Source: DAOUEO01 sp963763495
GTDB taxonomy: Bacteria > Chloroflexota > Dehalococcoidia > DSTF01 > JALHUB01
Reading direction: 5' to 3'
Length of the DNA: 64,000 nucleotides
Assembly (NCBI GenBank): GCA_963763495.1
Contig: CAVXOY010000019.1
Span: forward strand, 124,001-188,000
Under the pieces are notes generated by a model that saw nothing but the letters and a program-made list of their open reading frames with translations, searched no databases and was not told the origin of the DNA. The position numbers and the translations under genes are program-made. Positions 27,232-35,965 of this stretch are shown here, piece after piece (the first letter of the stretch is position 1; every line of letters begins with the position of its first letter).

Positions 27232-27261
27232 TTGCGGCTGCGAAATAGGCTCAACTATAAT
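27232..27261 (+). promoter_or_regulatory. Promoter of coaX-coaBC
   Basis: TTGCGG, an 18-base spacer, then a perfect TATAAT (27256-27261), about 55 bases before the coaX ATG. Confidence 0.65.
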
Positions 27262-27316
27262 GAGCAGCGTCGAGAATGGCCCGAAAAGACCGGGCGACAC
27301 CTGTGGGGAGTTGTTT

Positions 27317-28093
27317 ATGCTGCTGGCTCTTGACATTGGCAACACCGCGATCACGATCGGCGTCTTCGAGGGGGAGACGCTGCGGGCCCGCTGGAGCATC
27401 GCCACCGACGTGGAGAACCTGGTGGACGAGTACGCTATTCTGCTCCTCAACCTGCTGCGGACATCGGGCCTGGGCCCGGGGGACGTGGACGAGGCGATCC
27501 TGGGCAGCGTCGTGCCCTCTCTGACGCCGGTGTTCCAGGAGGTCTGCCGGCGCTACTTCTCGGTGGCGCCTCTCGTGGTGGACCCCGGCGTGCGCACCGG
27601 CGTGCGTATCCTCTATGACAGCCCCCGCGATGTCGGGGCGGACAGAGTGATAGACGCCGTCGCCGCCATCAAGCTGTACGGGCCGCCGCTGATCGTTGTC
27701 GACTTCGGGACGGCGACTGTCTTCGACGCCATCTCGAAGGAGGGGGACTACGTCGGCGGGGCGATAGCGCCCGGCATCGGCATCTCCATGGAGGCGCTGT
27801 TCGAGCGGACGGCGAAGCTGCCGCGCATCGAGCTGGAGCGCCCGAAGACCGCTATCGGCAAGACGACGGTATCGGCGATGCAGTCCGGCATCGTCTTCGG
27901 CTACGTGGGCCTCATCGAGGGGATCGCCGCCCGCATGAAGGAAGAGTTGGGCGGCGACGCCAAGGTAGTGGCGACGGGCGGCCTGGCCCCCCTCATCGCC
28001 CGCGAAACGCCTATCATTCAGTTCGTGAACGTTGACCTTACGCTGATCGGGTTGCGCCTCATTCAGGAGGCAAACCGTAACCAGGAGCGTTGA
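27317..28093 (+). CDS. coaX: Type III pantothenate kinase
   Basis: 258 residues. The acetate/sugar-kinase-like ATPase signature LALDIGNTAITIGVF starts the protein, and the phosphate-2 motif VVDFGTATVFDAI follows near residue 132; GGAIAPGIGISMEAL is also typical of CoaX. It makes the first step of CoA synthesis, ATP-dependent phosphorylation of pantothenate. ATG 27317 follows GTGGGGAG at a good distance. Three bases separate its stop from coaBC, which performs the next two steps. Confidence 0.93.
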   Translation: MLLALDIGNTAITIGVFEGETLRARWSIATDVENLVDEYAILLLNLLRTSGLGPGDVDEAILGSVVPSLTPVFQEVCRRYFSVAPLVVDPGVRTGVRILYDSPRDVGADRVIDAVAAIKLYGPPLIVVDFGTATVFDAISKEGDYVGGAIAPGIGISMEALFERTAKLPRIELERPKTAIGKTTVSAMQSGIVFGYVGLIEGIAARMKEELGGDAKVVATGGLAPLIARETPIIQFVNVDLTLIGLRLIQEANRNQER

Positions 28094-28096
28094 GCC

Positions 28097-29260
28097 ATGC
28101 TCGAAGGTAAGCGGATCATCGTCGGCATCACCGGCAGCATCGCCGTCCACAAAGCTGCCGACCTGGTGAGCAAGCTGACGCAGGCGGGAGCGGAGGTGGA
28201 CGTCATCCTCACGGAGGCGGGCGCCCAGTTCATCACGCCCGTGGCGCTGCGCGCCCTGAGCGGCCGTCCGGTCTACACCGACATCTTCGATACTAGGGCG
28301 GAGCTTGCCATTTCCCACGTTGAGCTGGCCCGCCGCGCCGACGCCGTCGTAATCGTCCCCGTGAGCGCGACGACCCTGGCCCGCCTGGCCCACGGATTCG
28401 CCGACAACCTGCTGAGCCTGACGGTGCTGGCGACGCAGGCCCCCGTCCTGCTGGCGCCGGCGATGGACGGCCACATGTGGGAGAACGCGGCGACGCAGGC
28501 GAACCTGGCGCTGCTCAAGGAGCGGGGGATGACGGTCGTGGGGCCGGTCGAAGGGCATCTGGCGAGCGGCCGCGTCGGGCTGGGGCGGATGGTGGAGGTG
28601 GAGACGATTCTCGGCGCGCTGCGGCAGATGCTGGGGCGCAACGGCGACCTGGCCGGTCGCAAGCTGGTGGTGAGCGCCGGCGGAACGCAGGAGCCGATCG
28701 ACCCCGTGCGCTATGTCGGCAACTACTCTTCGGGGAAGATGGGCTACGCCATCGCCGAGGCCGCCCGCGACCGCGGGGCTCATGGTGACGCTGGTGAGCG
28801 CTCCCGTGGCGCTGGCCGTGCCCTACGGCGTCGAGTTGGTGGCGGTGAAGACGGCGGCGGAGATGCGGGACGCCGTGGTCGCTCAGTGCGCCGGCGCCGA
28901 TGCGCTGATCATGGCGGCTGCCGTCGCCGATTACCGTCCCGTCGCTGCCGCCGAGCAGAAGATCAAGCGGTCGCCGGCGGAGCGGACGCTGGAGCTGGCG
29001 CCGACGCCGGACATCCTGGCGGAGGTGAAGGGCGACCTCGTGCGCGTGGGCTTCGCCGCCGAGAGTCAGGAGCTAGAGAAGAACGCCGCCGACAAGCTGG
29101 CCCGCAAAGGGCTGGACCTGATCGTAGCGAACGATATTACAGCGCCGGGCTCCGGCTTCGGCACGGACACGAACCAGGTGACGATCATCGACAAGTCCGG
29201 CGCGTCGGAGACGCTGCCTCTGCTGAGCAAGTACGAGGTAGCTCAGCGCATCCTCGATAG
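28097..29260 (+). CDS. coaBC: CoaBC bifunctional enzyme, N-terminal piece (frameshifted)
   Basis: The decarboxylase half (CoaC) is complete: GITGSIAVHKAADL binds FMN, and the active-site histidine lies in ISHVELARRAD; PAMDGHMWENAAT corresponds to the conserved PAMNxxMW motif, with D in place of N. The start of the CoaB half is also in this frame (SAGGTQEPIDPVRYVGNYSSGKMGYAIAE). Sense breaks at about 28778 after ARDRGA. The enzyme joins cysteine to phosphopantothenate and decarboxylates the product. Confidence 0.9.
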   Translation: MLEGKRIIVGITGSIAVHKAADLVSKLTQAGAEVDVILTEAGAQFITPVALRALSGRPVYTDIFDTRAELAISHVELARRADAVVIVPVSATTLARLAHGFADNLLSLTVLATQAPVLLAPAMDGHMWENAATQANLALLKERGMTVVGPVEGHLASGRVGLGRMVEVETILGALRQMLGRNGDLAGRKLVVSAGGTQEPIDPVRYVGNYSSGKMGYAIAEAARDRGAHGDAGERSRGAGRALRRRVGGGEDGGGDAGRRGRSVRRRRCADHGGCRRRLPSRRCRRAEDQAVAGGADAGAGADAGHPGGGEGRPRARGLRRRESGAREERRRQAGPQRAGPDRSERYYSAGLRLRHGHEPGDDHRQVRRVGDAASAEQVRGSSAHPR

Positions 29261-29285
29261 GGTTGTACCCCTCCTCAAGAAGTAG
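28782..29285 (+). CDS. coaBC: CoaBC, C-terminal ligase piece (shifted frame)
   Basis: 167 residues that continue the CoaB half: VTLVSAPVALAVPYGVELVAV, then AAAVADYRPVAAAEQKIKR and the phosphopantothenate/CTP-binding ANDITAPGSGFGTDTNQV. The first codon happens to be ATG, but this is the middle of a Rossmann fold, so it is not an independent start. Together the two pieces make a normal-length CoaBC. Confidence 0.88.
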   Translation: MVTLVSAPVALAVPYGVELVAVKTAAEMRDAVVAQCAGADALIMAAAVADYRPVAAAEQKIKRSPAERTLELAPTPDILAEVKGDLVRVGFAAESQELEKNAADKLARKGLDLIVANDITAPGSGFGTDTNQVTIIDKSGASETLPLLSKYEVAQRILDRVVPLLKK

Positions 29286-29368
29286 CCGCTCGTCTACTCT
29301 ACCGCGAAGTACCGCCTTGGCCAATCGCCCAATCTCGTCCCCCTGTGGTCCAGAGAGCGCGCGAAGGA

Positions 29369-29396
29369 TTGACAAGCGCGCGTGCTGCGTTATCAT
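29369..29396 (+). promoter_or_regulatory. Promoter of the GYD protein gene
   Basis: TTGACA (29369-29374), 16-base spacer, TATCAT (29391-29396); it lies about 45 bases before the ATG at 29442, which has GGAAGGAG upstream. Confidence 0.65.
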
Positions 29397-29441
29397 GTTG
29401 CCCATCTAAGGAAACTACAGTGATGGGAAGGAGACAGCACG

Positions 29442-29738
29442 ATGCCGTACTACGTTTTGCTCACCAAGCTCACCGAACAGGGCCGGAAAACGGTCAAGAG
29501 CAAGCCGGAGCGCGTCCGGGAGGTCAACAAAGAGGGGACGGAGATGGGGGCCAAGTTGATTGCGCAGTACGCCACCCTAGGCCCCTACGACTTCGTAAGC
29601 ATCGTCGAAGCGGAGAGCAACGAAGTGATGATCAAGGTGTCGGTGGAGTTGGGCGCGCGGGGGACGCTGGAGATGATGACGCTTCCCGCCCTGGAGATCG
29701 ACAAGTTCATCGGCAACGTGTGGGCCCCCCGGCGCTAA
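29442..29738 (+). CDS. GYD-domain protein
   Basis: A 98-residue protein of the GYD family (a small ferredoxin-like fold related to dimeric alpha-beta barrels). The family motif appears as YATLGPYDFVSIVEA, and the N-terminus YYVLLTKLTEQG is typical. The biochemical role of GYD proteins is not known. It has its own promoter and stands alone between coaBC and the convergent pepA. Confidence 0.85.
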   Translation: MPYYVLLTKLTEQGRKTVKSKPERVREVNKEGTEMGAKLIAQYATLGPYDFVSIVEAESNEVMIKVSVELGARGTLEMMTLPALEIDKFIGNVWAPRR

Positions 29739-29747
29739 GGCGGGGAG

Positions 29748-31262
29748 CTATTTCTTGGGCAAGGGCTTCTGGGCGAGGCTTAGCGCCAGGTTGACCAGCG
29801 TGCGCACGGGAATGCCGCTGGAGCCTTTCACCAGGACGCCCTTCTCCTTCTCCGCCTGGTCGACGCCGGCGATGTCGAGGTGGACCCAGGGGGTGTTGTC
29901 GACGAACTCCTGGAGGAAGAGGGCGCCGGTGATGGAGCCGGCCTCGCGGTTGCCCACGTTCTTCACGTCCGCCACCTCGCTCTTGATGTGCTCCTTGTAC
30001 TCATCGTACATAGGAAGCTGCCAGAGCTTCTCGCCCGATGCCTGGGAGGCGGCGCGCAGCCTGTCCAGAAACGCCTCGTTGTTCGTCATCGCCCCCATGG
30101 CGGCGCGGCCGAGGGCGATGACAATGGCGCCGGTAAGGGTGGCCACGTCGACGATGGGCGACAGGCCGAGGCGGCAGGCGTAGGAGAGGGCGTCGGCGAG
30201 GATGAGGCGGCCCTCGGCGTCGGTGTTGATGACCTCTATGGTCTTGCCGTTGAGGGCGCGCACGACGTCGCCGGGTTTCTGGGCGCCGCCGCCGGGCATG
30301 TTCTCGGTGGCGGGCACGAGCGCCGTGACGTTGATCTTGGGCTTGAGCTGGGCGATGGCGCTCATAGCGGCGATGACGGCGGCCCCGCCGGCCATGTCGC
30401 TCTTCATCTCCTCCATCCCCTGCGAGGGCTTGATGGAGATGCCGCCGGTGTCGAAGGTGATGCCCTTGCCGACCAGGCCGAGCGGCGCGGCGCCTTCCTT
30501 GCCGCCGCGGTAGTGGAGGACGATGAGCTTGGGCGGCTGGTGGCTGCCCTGGGCGACGCCGAGAAGGGCGCCCATCCCCATCTTCTCCATGTCTTTGCGC
30601 TCGAGGACCTGAAACTCCAGGCCGCGCTCGGCGGCGACGGCCTTCGCCCGCTCCGCCATGTCGCTGGGGGTCATGTAGTTGGCGGGCTCGTTGGCGAGGT
30701 CGCGGGCCCAGTTCGCGGCCTCGGCGAGGATGCGGCCGCGCTCGACACCGCGGCGAAGGGCCCGCAGCTTGGCGGCCTCGCGCTCGACGAGGGTGATCTC
30801 GCTGATCTCGCGCGTGTCTTCATCCTTCTTCTTATGACGCTGGAAGGTGTATAGCCCAAGGACGGCGCCTTCGACGATGGCCTGGGCGCAGGCTTCCGGG
30901 TCGAGGCCCTGAGCGTCGGCGCCGTGGGTGACGGTGGCGATTGTGTCGACGCCGAGGCTGCGCAGGTGGCGGACGGCGCCGGCGACGGCATTGCGCAGCT
31001 TCTCCAGATTGCACTCCTCAGCCTTGCCCAGGCCGAGGACGAGGACGCGCGGCGAGGGGATGCGCCAGAAGGTGTGGAGGAGGGTCAGCTCGTTCGCCTT
31101 GCCGCGGGCCTCGCCGTCTTTGACAAGCTGGGAGATCGCGCCTTCCAGCCTCTGGTCGACTGCTGCCGTGGGGCCGGTGGGGGTTGTCCCTTCGTACAAG
31201 GCGACGATTATAGCCTTGGCGGGGTGGTTGGTGATATCTCCCCGTTGCACGTTGATTTTCAT
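29748..31262 (-). CDS. pepA: Leucyl aminopeptidase (M17)
   Basis: 504 residues. The C-terminal catalytic domain has the M17 signature NTDAEGRLILADALSYA and the metal and substrate residues in GKGITFDTGGISIKP and KSDMAGGAAV. The N-terminal about 170 residues form the macro-like domain. It removes N-terminal amino acids from peptides in the cytoplasm, usually as a hexamer with two metal ions. ATG 31262 is preferred because AAGGAG lies eight bases upstream; nine more in-frame codons precede it. It converges with the GYD gene. Confidence 0.95.
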   Translation of the reverse strand: MKINVQRGDITNHPAKAIIVALYEGTTPTGPTAAVDQRLEGAISQLVKDGEARGKANELTLLHTFWRIPSPRVLVLGLGKAEECNLEKLRNAVAGAVRHLRSLGVDTIATVTHGADAQGLDPEACAQAIVEGAVLGLYTFQRHKKKDEDTREISEITLVEREAAKLRALRRGVERGRILAEAANWARDLANEPANYMTPSDMAERAKAVAAERGLEFQVLERKDMEKMGMGALLGVAQGSHQPPKLIVLHYRGGKEGAAPLGLVGKGITFDTGGISIKPSQGMEEMKSDMAGGAAVIAAMSAIAQLKPKINVTALVPATENMPGGGAQKPGDVVRALNGKTIEVINTDAEGRLILADALSYACRLGLSPIVDVATLTGAIVIALGRAAMGAMTNNEAFLDRLRAASQASGEKLWQLPMYDEYKEHIKSEVADVKNVGNREAGSITGALFLQEFVDNTPWVHLDIAGVDQAEKEKGVLVKGSSGIPVRTLVNLALSLAQKPLPKK

Positions 31263-31381
31263 GAGTGGCTCCTTCGGGACTTTTTTCAAGCCCGCTTACA
31301 ATAATGCTCAGCCGTATGGTAAAGTTAGACGCGGGTAGACGCAATTGACGGCTTCTGCGAAGGGATCAAGGAGTCCTTACG

Positions 31382-32203
31382 TTGGAGACGCAACTGCGGA
31401 CAGCTTTCCGGGGCAGGATTAGCCGCCAAGAGATACTCCGCTTTGCTGCGGAGGCCGCTTTCCTCTTAGCGGTCATGGTGGTCTACTTCCTGATCCGGGG
31501 TGGCCTGCCGGTGCGACCGGAAGAGGCATTCGACCGGGCCAACCAGGTGATCCGGCTGGAGGACAGGCTGGGCATCTTCGTCGAACCGCGGTGGCAGGAG
31601 TCCATCCTCGACAGCGTCACCCTGATGAAGATCGCCAACTGGGTGTACGTCTGGGGACACCTGCCGGTCCTTATCGGCGGTGCTGTCTGGCTGTACCTGC
31701 GCAACCGAGACCGCTACCGGGTGTATCGCAACGCCCTGCTGATATCCGCCTTCGTCGCCTTGTTCGGCTACGGTCTCTTCCCGGTGGCGCCGCCGCGTCT
31801 GCTGCCCGAGTGGGGGTTTGTCGACACGGTGGCCCGTCTGGCGCGGGAGAACTACGATATGCAGCCGGGCTTCTTCGTGAATCATTACGCAGCGGTACCC
31901 AGCCTCCATTTCGGCTGGGCGCTGCTGATAGGGATCGCGCTGCTGGACGTGGACCGGAACATCTTGGTGAGGACGTTTGCGGTGGTGATGGTGACGGCGA
32001 TGTTCTTCGCCATCGTCCTCACAGCGAACCACTTCATCTTCGACATGCTGGTGGGGTCGGCGATAGTGCTGGTGGCCATAGCCATCGCCTTCGCGCTGGA
32101 CAACCGCCATCTGAGGGCGCGGCAGTCGCACCGGGAAGCCGCCGCGGCCGGACACGAGGAACGGCAAGGAGCAGGCATGAGACTGAGGGGGAATCAACGG
32201 TGA
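31382..32203 (+). CDS. PAP2-superfamily membrane enzyme, copy 1 of 3
   Basis: 273 residues with about six transmembrane helices. It has the PAP2_3/inositol-phosphorylceramide-synthase-like motifs: FPVAPPRLLPEWGFVDT (about 133-149), PSLHFGW with His176, and NHFIFD with His217 and Asp221, which form the phosphotransfer site. The family includes lipid phosphatases and enzymes that move phospho-head groups between lipids. TTG start with AAGGAG eight bases upstream. Its stop overlaps the start of the next paralogue. The true substrate is unknown; no inositol-lipid genes are nearby. Confidence 0.85.
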   Translation: METQLRTAFRGRISRQEILRFAAEAAFLLAVMVVYFLIRGGLPVRPEEAFDRANQVIRLEDRLGIFVEPRWQESILDSVTLMKIANWVYVWGHLPVLIGGAVWLYLRNRDRYRVYRNALLISAFVALFGYGLFPVAPPRLLPEWGFVDTVARLARENYDMQPGFFVNHYAAVPSLHFGWALLIGIALLDVDRNILVRTFAVVMVTAMFFAIVLTANHFIFDMLVGSAIVLVAIAIAFALDNRHLRARQSHREAAAAGHEERQGAGMRLRGNQR

Positions 32204-32964
32204 CTACACGGCTCTCGACGGATTTCGGCGGAAGGGTTACCCGCCAGGCGATAGGCCGCTTCCTAATGGAGGCGGTGCTTTTGGTCGGGGCGATGCTGGC
32301 CTACTGGCTGATGCGGGGAGCGATCCCGGAGAGGATCGCCGAATCCTTCAGCCGGGCCAACGACATAATCCGGCTGGAGGAGAGGCTCGGCATCTTCGTT
32401 GAGCCGCGCTGGCAGCAGTTCATCATTGACAATCTTGCCCTGGTCAAGATCGCCAACTGGATATATCTTTGGGCCCATCTCCCTCTCCTCATTGCCGGCG
32501 GAATCTGGATATACCTGCGCAGCCGCGAGCGGTACCGTGTCTATCGCAACGCCCTGCTGATCTCCGCCGCCGCCGGCCTCTTCTTCTACACGTTCTTCCC
32601 GGTGGCGCCGCCGCGTTTGCTGCCGGAGTGGGGGTTTGTCGATACAATCGTTCTCCTTAATCCGGAGAACTACAATCTGCAGCCGAGCTTCCTCGTGAAT
32701 CACTACGCGGCGGTACCGAGCCTCCACGTGGGTTGGGCGCTGCTCATAGGGATCGCTCTGTTCGATGTCGACCGGCGCGTACCGATGCGGGCCTTCGCGC
32801 TGCTGTTGCCGACGGCGATGTTCTTCTCGGTGGTCCTAACGGCAAACCACTTCATTCTTGATGTCATCATCGGGACGGCGATAGTGGTGGCGGCCATAGC
32901 GATCGCCTTCGCTCTAGATAGGCGTCATCAGCGGCAGCGGCCGGTGCTTGAGCAACAGACTTGA
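32200..32964 (+). CDS. PAP2-superfamily membrane enzyme, copy 2 of 3
   Basis: 254 residues, clearly paralogous to the gene before it over its whole length (RYRVYRNALLISA, FPVAPPRLLPEWGFVDT, NHYAAVPSLHVGWALLIGIAL, NHFILD). The GTG start overlaps the previous stop as GTGA, and GAGGGGGAA lies upstream, so the pair is translationally coupled. The catalytic histidines and aspartate are conserved. The roles of the copies cannot be separated from sequence. Confidence 0.85.
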   Translation: MTTRLSTDFGGRVTRQAIGRFLMEAVLLVGAMLAYWLMRGAIPERIAESFSRANDIIRLEERLGIFVEPRWQQFIIDNLALVKIANWIYLWAHLPLLIAGGIWIYLRSRERYRVYRNALLISAAAGLFFYTFFPVAPPRLLPEWGFVDTIVLLNPENYNLQPSFLVNHYAAVPSLHVGWALLIGIALFDVDRRVPMRAFALLLPTAMFFSVVLTANHFILDVIIGTAIVVAAIAIAFALDRRHQRQRPVLEQQT

Positions 32965-33045
32965 GCAGAAAAGGTCGAAAAAGATAAGGGGCGCCGAAGG
33001 TGGAGCCGGCGCTTGAAAAACGGGGCAGAGTGTGGTTGAATCTAT

Positions 33046-33903
33046 ATGGGAGACCCCACAGCCAAGAGGCAGAAGGAAGTGTCTGGCAGTATGGTTTCTC
33101 GAGCGTCGATAAGACCACGGCAGGTGGCTCAGGTGCTGGCTGAAAAGCCGATATTTCGCCATATCAGCGAGATCACGTTGGTGGTTCTCGCTTTTCTTTG
33201 TTACTTCTTGGTGCGGGGGAGCGTAGTCGACAGGGCGGGGGAAGCGTTAAACCGGAGCTTCCGGATCATCGATCTGGAGCGGGATTTCGGTTTCTTCTGG
33301 GAGACACAGCTCCAAGCTGCGATTCTCAGTAGCAAGGTACTGGTCCAGCTCTTCAACTTCATCTACTTCTGGATGGACTTCCCCTTCATCATCGTCGTCG
33401 GGATATGGATGTACTTCTGGCACCGGCGTCAGTACACGCTGACGCGGGACGCGATGCTGCTGTCGGGCGCCATCGCCATCATCATCTACAATCTCTTCCC
33501 GGTAGCGCCGCCGCGGTTCCTGCCCGAGTTCGGCTTCGTTGACACGATGGCGGAGTACAGCCGGCTGAGCTATCAGGCGGAGTCGGCGCAGCCGTTTGTT
33601 AACCCCTATGCCGCCGTGCCCAGCTTGCACGTTGGCTGGCCGGTGATCCTGGCCGTCGGCGTCATAGCGGCGACGCGGTTCAAGCCGCTGTGGGTATTGG
33701 CGCTGCTGTTGCCGGTTGCCCAGTTCTTCGCCGTGATATCGACGGGCAACCACTACATCTTCGATGCCCAGATAGGGATTGTCGTGTCGCTGGTCGGTCT
33801 GGGGCTGGCGCTGGCCATGCAGCGCTGGGGATATGCGGCATTGGGGCGGCTCCTGGGGATCAAGCCGAAACCGACAACGACGTCGCAAGGTGGCGCGACC
33901 TGA
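33046..33903 (+). CDS. PAP2-superfamily membrane enzyme, copy 3 of 3
   Basis: 285 residues, more diverged than copies 1 and 2 but with the same core: FPVAPPRFLPEFGFVDT, NPYAAVPSLHVGW and GNHYIFDAQIG. It has a longer N-terminus and a basic, threonine-rich C-terminus. ATG 33046 has no clear ribosome site; an internal ATG at 33091 with AAGGAAG upstream is a real alternative that removes 15 residues. A strong terminator hairpin follows. Confidence 0.83.
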   Translation: MGDPTAKRQKEVSGSMVSRASIRPRQVAQVLAEKPIFRHISEITLVVLAFLCYFLVRGSVVDRAGEALNRSFRIIDLERDFGFFWETQLQAAILSSKVLVQLFNFIYFWMDFPFIIVVGIWMYFWHRRQYTLTRDAMLLSGAIAIIIYNLFPVAPPRFLPEFGFVDTMAEYSRLSYQAESAQPFVNPYAAVPSLHVGWPVILAVGVIAATRFKPLWVLALLLPVAQFFAVISTGNHYIFDAQIGIVVSLVGLGLALAMQRWGYAALGRLLGIKPKPTTTSQGGAT

Positions 33904-33924
33904 CGCTATCTGAAAACAGAGCCC

Positions 33925-33951
33925 ATAGCCCTCCCCGGAGGGCTATTCTTT
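33925..33951 (+). terminator. Rho-independent terminator after the PAP2 genes
   Basis: ATAGCCCTCC (33925-33934), two-base loop, GGAGGGCTAT (33937-33946), then TCTTTTAT. A perfect ten-base stem and a T-rich tail. Confidence 0.85.
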
Positions 33952-33970
33952 TATCTGCAGGGGCGCCACC

Positions 33971-34561
33971 CTACGGGCCCTCGATCTCCCGGCTTATCGT
34001 TGCCAGGGCGGGGCCTGTGTCGGCCGCCGTGTCCACCAGGAAGTGCTCTCGCTGTATCTCCTCCACCTCGCGGCGCATCCGCTCGTAGACAGCGCTGCCG
34101 GCGTCCGACAGCGCGTCGCCGTAGCTAGCCCGCGCTGTTAATCTTCGCCGCACGACCTCCGGCGCCGCCGTCACTTCCACCAGGATCAGCTTGGCGCCGA
34201 GTTCCTCCGCGATGTCGTAGAGGGGCTGGCGATGGCGCTCCTTTAGGTTCGTGGCATCGAGGGTGCAGGAGATGCCCGCTGCCAGTAGCCTGGCGATGGC
34301 AGTGTGGATAGCGGCGAAGAGGCGCCGGCTCTCTTCGCTTGAGTAGCTCGGCCGAGGAAAAAGAAGTTTTCGCAGGGCGTCGCTCTCTAGGACGGCGACG
34401 CCGGTGCGCCGCCGCAGCTCGCGGCAGAAGAGGGACTTGCCGGTGCCGGGGAGCCCGCTCACGACGACGAGGGCCGGGTGATGTCGCGACGGAGGAAGAG
34501 GGCCCAGGGCGGAAAGAACGTGGTCGACGTCCTGGGCGTCGTCGTCGCTGTTGCTAGACAT
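33971..34561 (-). CDS. AAA_33-type P-loop kinase
   Basis: 196 residues. Walker A is GLPGTGKSLFCREL near residue 36, and CTLDATNLKERHRQPL (about residues 100-115) is the DATN motif seen in zeta-toxin-like and polynucleotide-kinase-like ATPases. These phosphorylate small substrates such as nucleotides, sugars or antibiotics; the substrate here is unknown. Its start overlaps the end of degV by eight bases, so they are probably one transcript. No antitoxin-like gene is adjacent, so I do not call it a toxin. Confidence 0.75.
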   Translation of the reverse strand: MSSNSDDDAQDVDHVLSALGPLPPSRHHPALVVVSGLPGTGKSLFCRELRRRTGVAVLESDALRKLLFPRPSYSSEESRRLFAAIHTAIARLLAAGISCTLDATNLKERHRQPLYDIAEELGAKLILVEVTAAPEVVRRRLTARASYGDALSDAGSAVYERMRREVEEIQREHFLVDTAADTGPALATISREIEGP

Positions 34562-35432
34562 CGCCGTCGTCTTGAGGTTCGGCGTAGTAGGCTAGGGCAA
34601 GGAGGCCGGGGCCGATATGGGCGCCCATGACCAGGGTGAACTCGCTTACAAGCACCTCCGCCGGGTCGAGGCGCCGCTGGGCCTCTAGGGCGAGCTCCTG
34701 GGCTTCGGGGAGGACGTTTGTGTGCTGGACACAGAGGTGAAGCCTTTTCCCTTTGTAGCCTCGCTGTTCAAGGAGCGGGATCAGTTGGGCGACGGCGCGG
34801 CGCTTGGTGCGGGTGCGCGTGAGCAGGCGGACGTCTTGGTCGCGGAACTCCAAGACCGGCTTGACGCTGAGGAGGGCGCTTGCCCAGGCCTGTACCTTGG
34901 GGACGCGACCGCCGCGGGCAAGGTATTCGAGGGTGTCGATGACGGCGAGCACGCCCACGTGGGGCATGGTGTGGTGGGCGCGGGAGATTACGGTGGCCAG
35001 GTCAGCGCCCTGAGCGGCGGCGCGGGCGGCCTCAAGGACGACGAAGCCTTGGGCCATGGCGGCGGCCTGGGAGTCTAGCACCTCGACATCGAGGTCGGGC
35101 CGCTCCTGCTTGAGAAGCGCGGCCGCCTGGACAGCGGAATCATAGGTGCCGCTGAAGCGGTTGGATACGCTGACGTAGAGGACGGCGGGGGCCCGCTGAC
35201 CGGCGCGGCGCAGGGCCTCGAGGTGGGCGCCGGGGGCGACACCGGCGGTATGGGGAGGACGGCGAGCTGACTTGAGGGAGCGGTAGAAGTGCTGGGTGTT
35301 GCCGTCGACGGCGTCGGGGTAGGAGTGGTTCTCGATGACGAGGTTGAGAGGGATGACGTCGATCTCGTACTGGGCAGACAGGGATGGCGGGATAGAAGCT
35401 GCGCTATCGGTGACGATGGCCACCTGTCTCAT
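34554..35432 (-). CDS. DegV-family fatty-acid-binding protein
   Basis: About 292 residues. It opens with VAIVTDSAASIPPSL, the DegV signature, and has the internal SNRFSGTYDSAVQAAALL and the glycine-rich AREGGRVPK-like LARGGRVPKVQAW. Members bind fatty acids; some are FakB proteins that present fatty acid to the kinase FakA for phosphorylation. No fakA is in the window. ATG 35432 matches family N-termini; an upstream in-frame TTG at 35459 adds nine residues. Confidence 0.87.
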   Translation of the reverse strand: MRQVAIVTDSAASIPPSLSAQYEIDVIPLNLVIENHSYPDAVDGNTQHFYRSLKSARRPPHTAGVAPGAHLEALRRAGQRAPAVLYVSVSNRFSGTYDSAVQAAALLKQERPDLDVEVLDSQAAAMAQGFVVLEAARAAAQGADLATVISRAHHTMPHVGVLAVIDTLEYLARGGRVPKVQAWASALLSVKPVLEFRDQDVRLLTRTRTKRRAVAQLIPLLEQRGYKGKRLHLCVQHTNVLPEAQELALEAQRRLDPAEVLVSEFTLVMGAHIGPGLLALAYYAEPQDDGDV

Positions 35433-35528
35433 GGCTACGGCGTATTCCCTTTCGCGCAATCAGGAGGAGTTCGGCGGCTTCGCCTAAGGATAGCATAAGG
35501 GGGCGGCTTTTGCACCGGGCGCTGCGGA

Positions 35529-35558
35529 TTGCGTCCAGGACGATCAACATGCTACAAT
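35529..35558 (+). promoter_or_regulatory. Promoter of rpsO
   Basis: TTGCGT (35529-35534), 18-base spacer, TACAAT (35553-35558), about 44 bases before the rpsO ATG. Confidence 0.6.
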
Positions 35559-35601
35559 GGGCCAAAGCAAGAGATAGAAAAGGGTTAGCGTAAGAGAAAG
35601 C

Positions 35602-35868
35602 ATGCTCACCAAGGAGAAGAAGCAAGGCCTCATTGCGGAACACCGTGCCCACGAAACGGATAGCGGTTCCCCCGAAGTGCAGGTAGCCCTCCTCACGGAA
35701 AAAATCAACCAGCTAACGCAGCACCTGAGGGTTCACAAGCACGATCACCACTCGCAACGCGGCCTCTTGAAGATGGTGGGACAGAGAAGGCGGCAACTGG
35801 CGTACCTCAACAAGAAGGACGTCCAGCGATACCGCACTGTCCTCGCCAGGCTCGGCCTCCGCAAGTAG
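35602..35868 (+). CDS. rpsO: 30S ribosomal protein S15
   Basis: 88 residues, the standard S15 length. The highly conserved HETDSGSPEVQVALLTEKI and LTQHLRVHKHDHHSQRGLL motifs bind the central domain of 16S rRNA. It stands before pnp, the classical rpsO-pnp order. The ribosome site is weak (AAGAGAAAG). Confidence 0.97.
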   Translation: MLTKEKKQGLIAEHRAHETDSGSPEVQVALLTEKINQLTQHLRVHKHDHHSQRGLLKMVGQRRRQLAYLNKKDVQRYRTVLARLGLRK

Positions 35869-35965
35869 CGTCCCTTCTGAGCGGAGGCCTTGATCTGTGA
35901 GGAAGAGAGAAGAGTAGGCAGATCCTCAACCGAAAGCCGGTAGCTCCCCTGTGTATTCCTACCTC

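Noticed and set aside
26872..27316. Replication origin upstream of dnaA
   Set aside because: Only one imperfect DnaA-box-like string was found, and no AT-rich unwinding region.
27251..28783. Open frame of about 510 codons on the minus strand
   Set aside because: It is antisense to coaX and coaBC, whose catalytic motifs are clear; the reverse translation is His/Asp/Arg-rich nonsense.
33971..35432. Toxin-antitoxin pair made of the P-loop kinase and its neighbour
   Set aside because: The neighbour is a standard DegV protein, and the kinase lacks other zeta-toxin features that I can point to.
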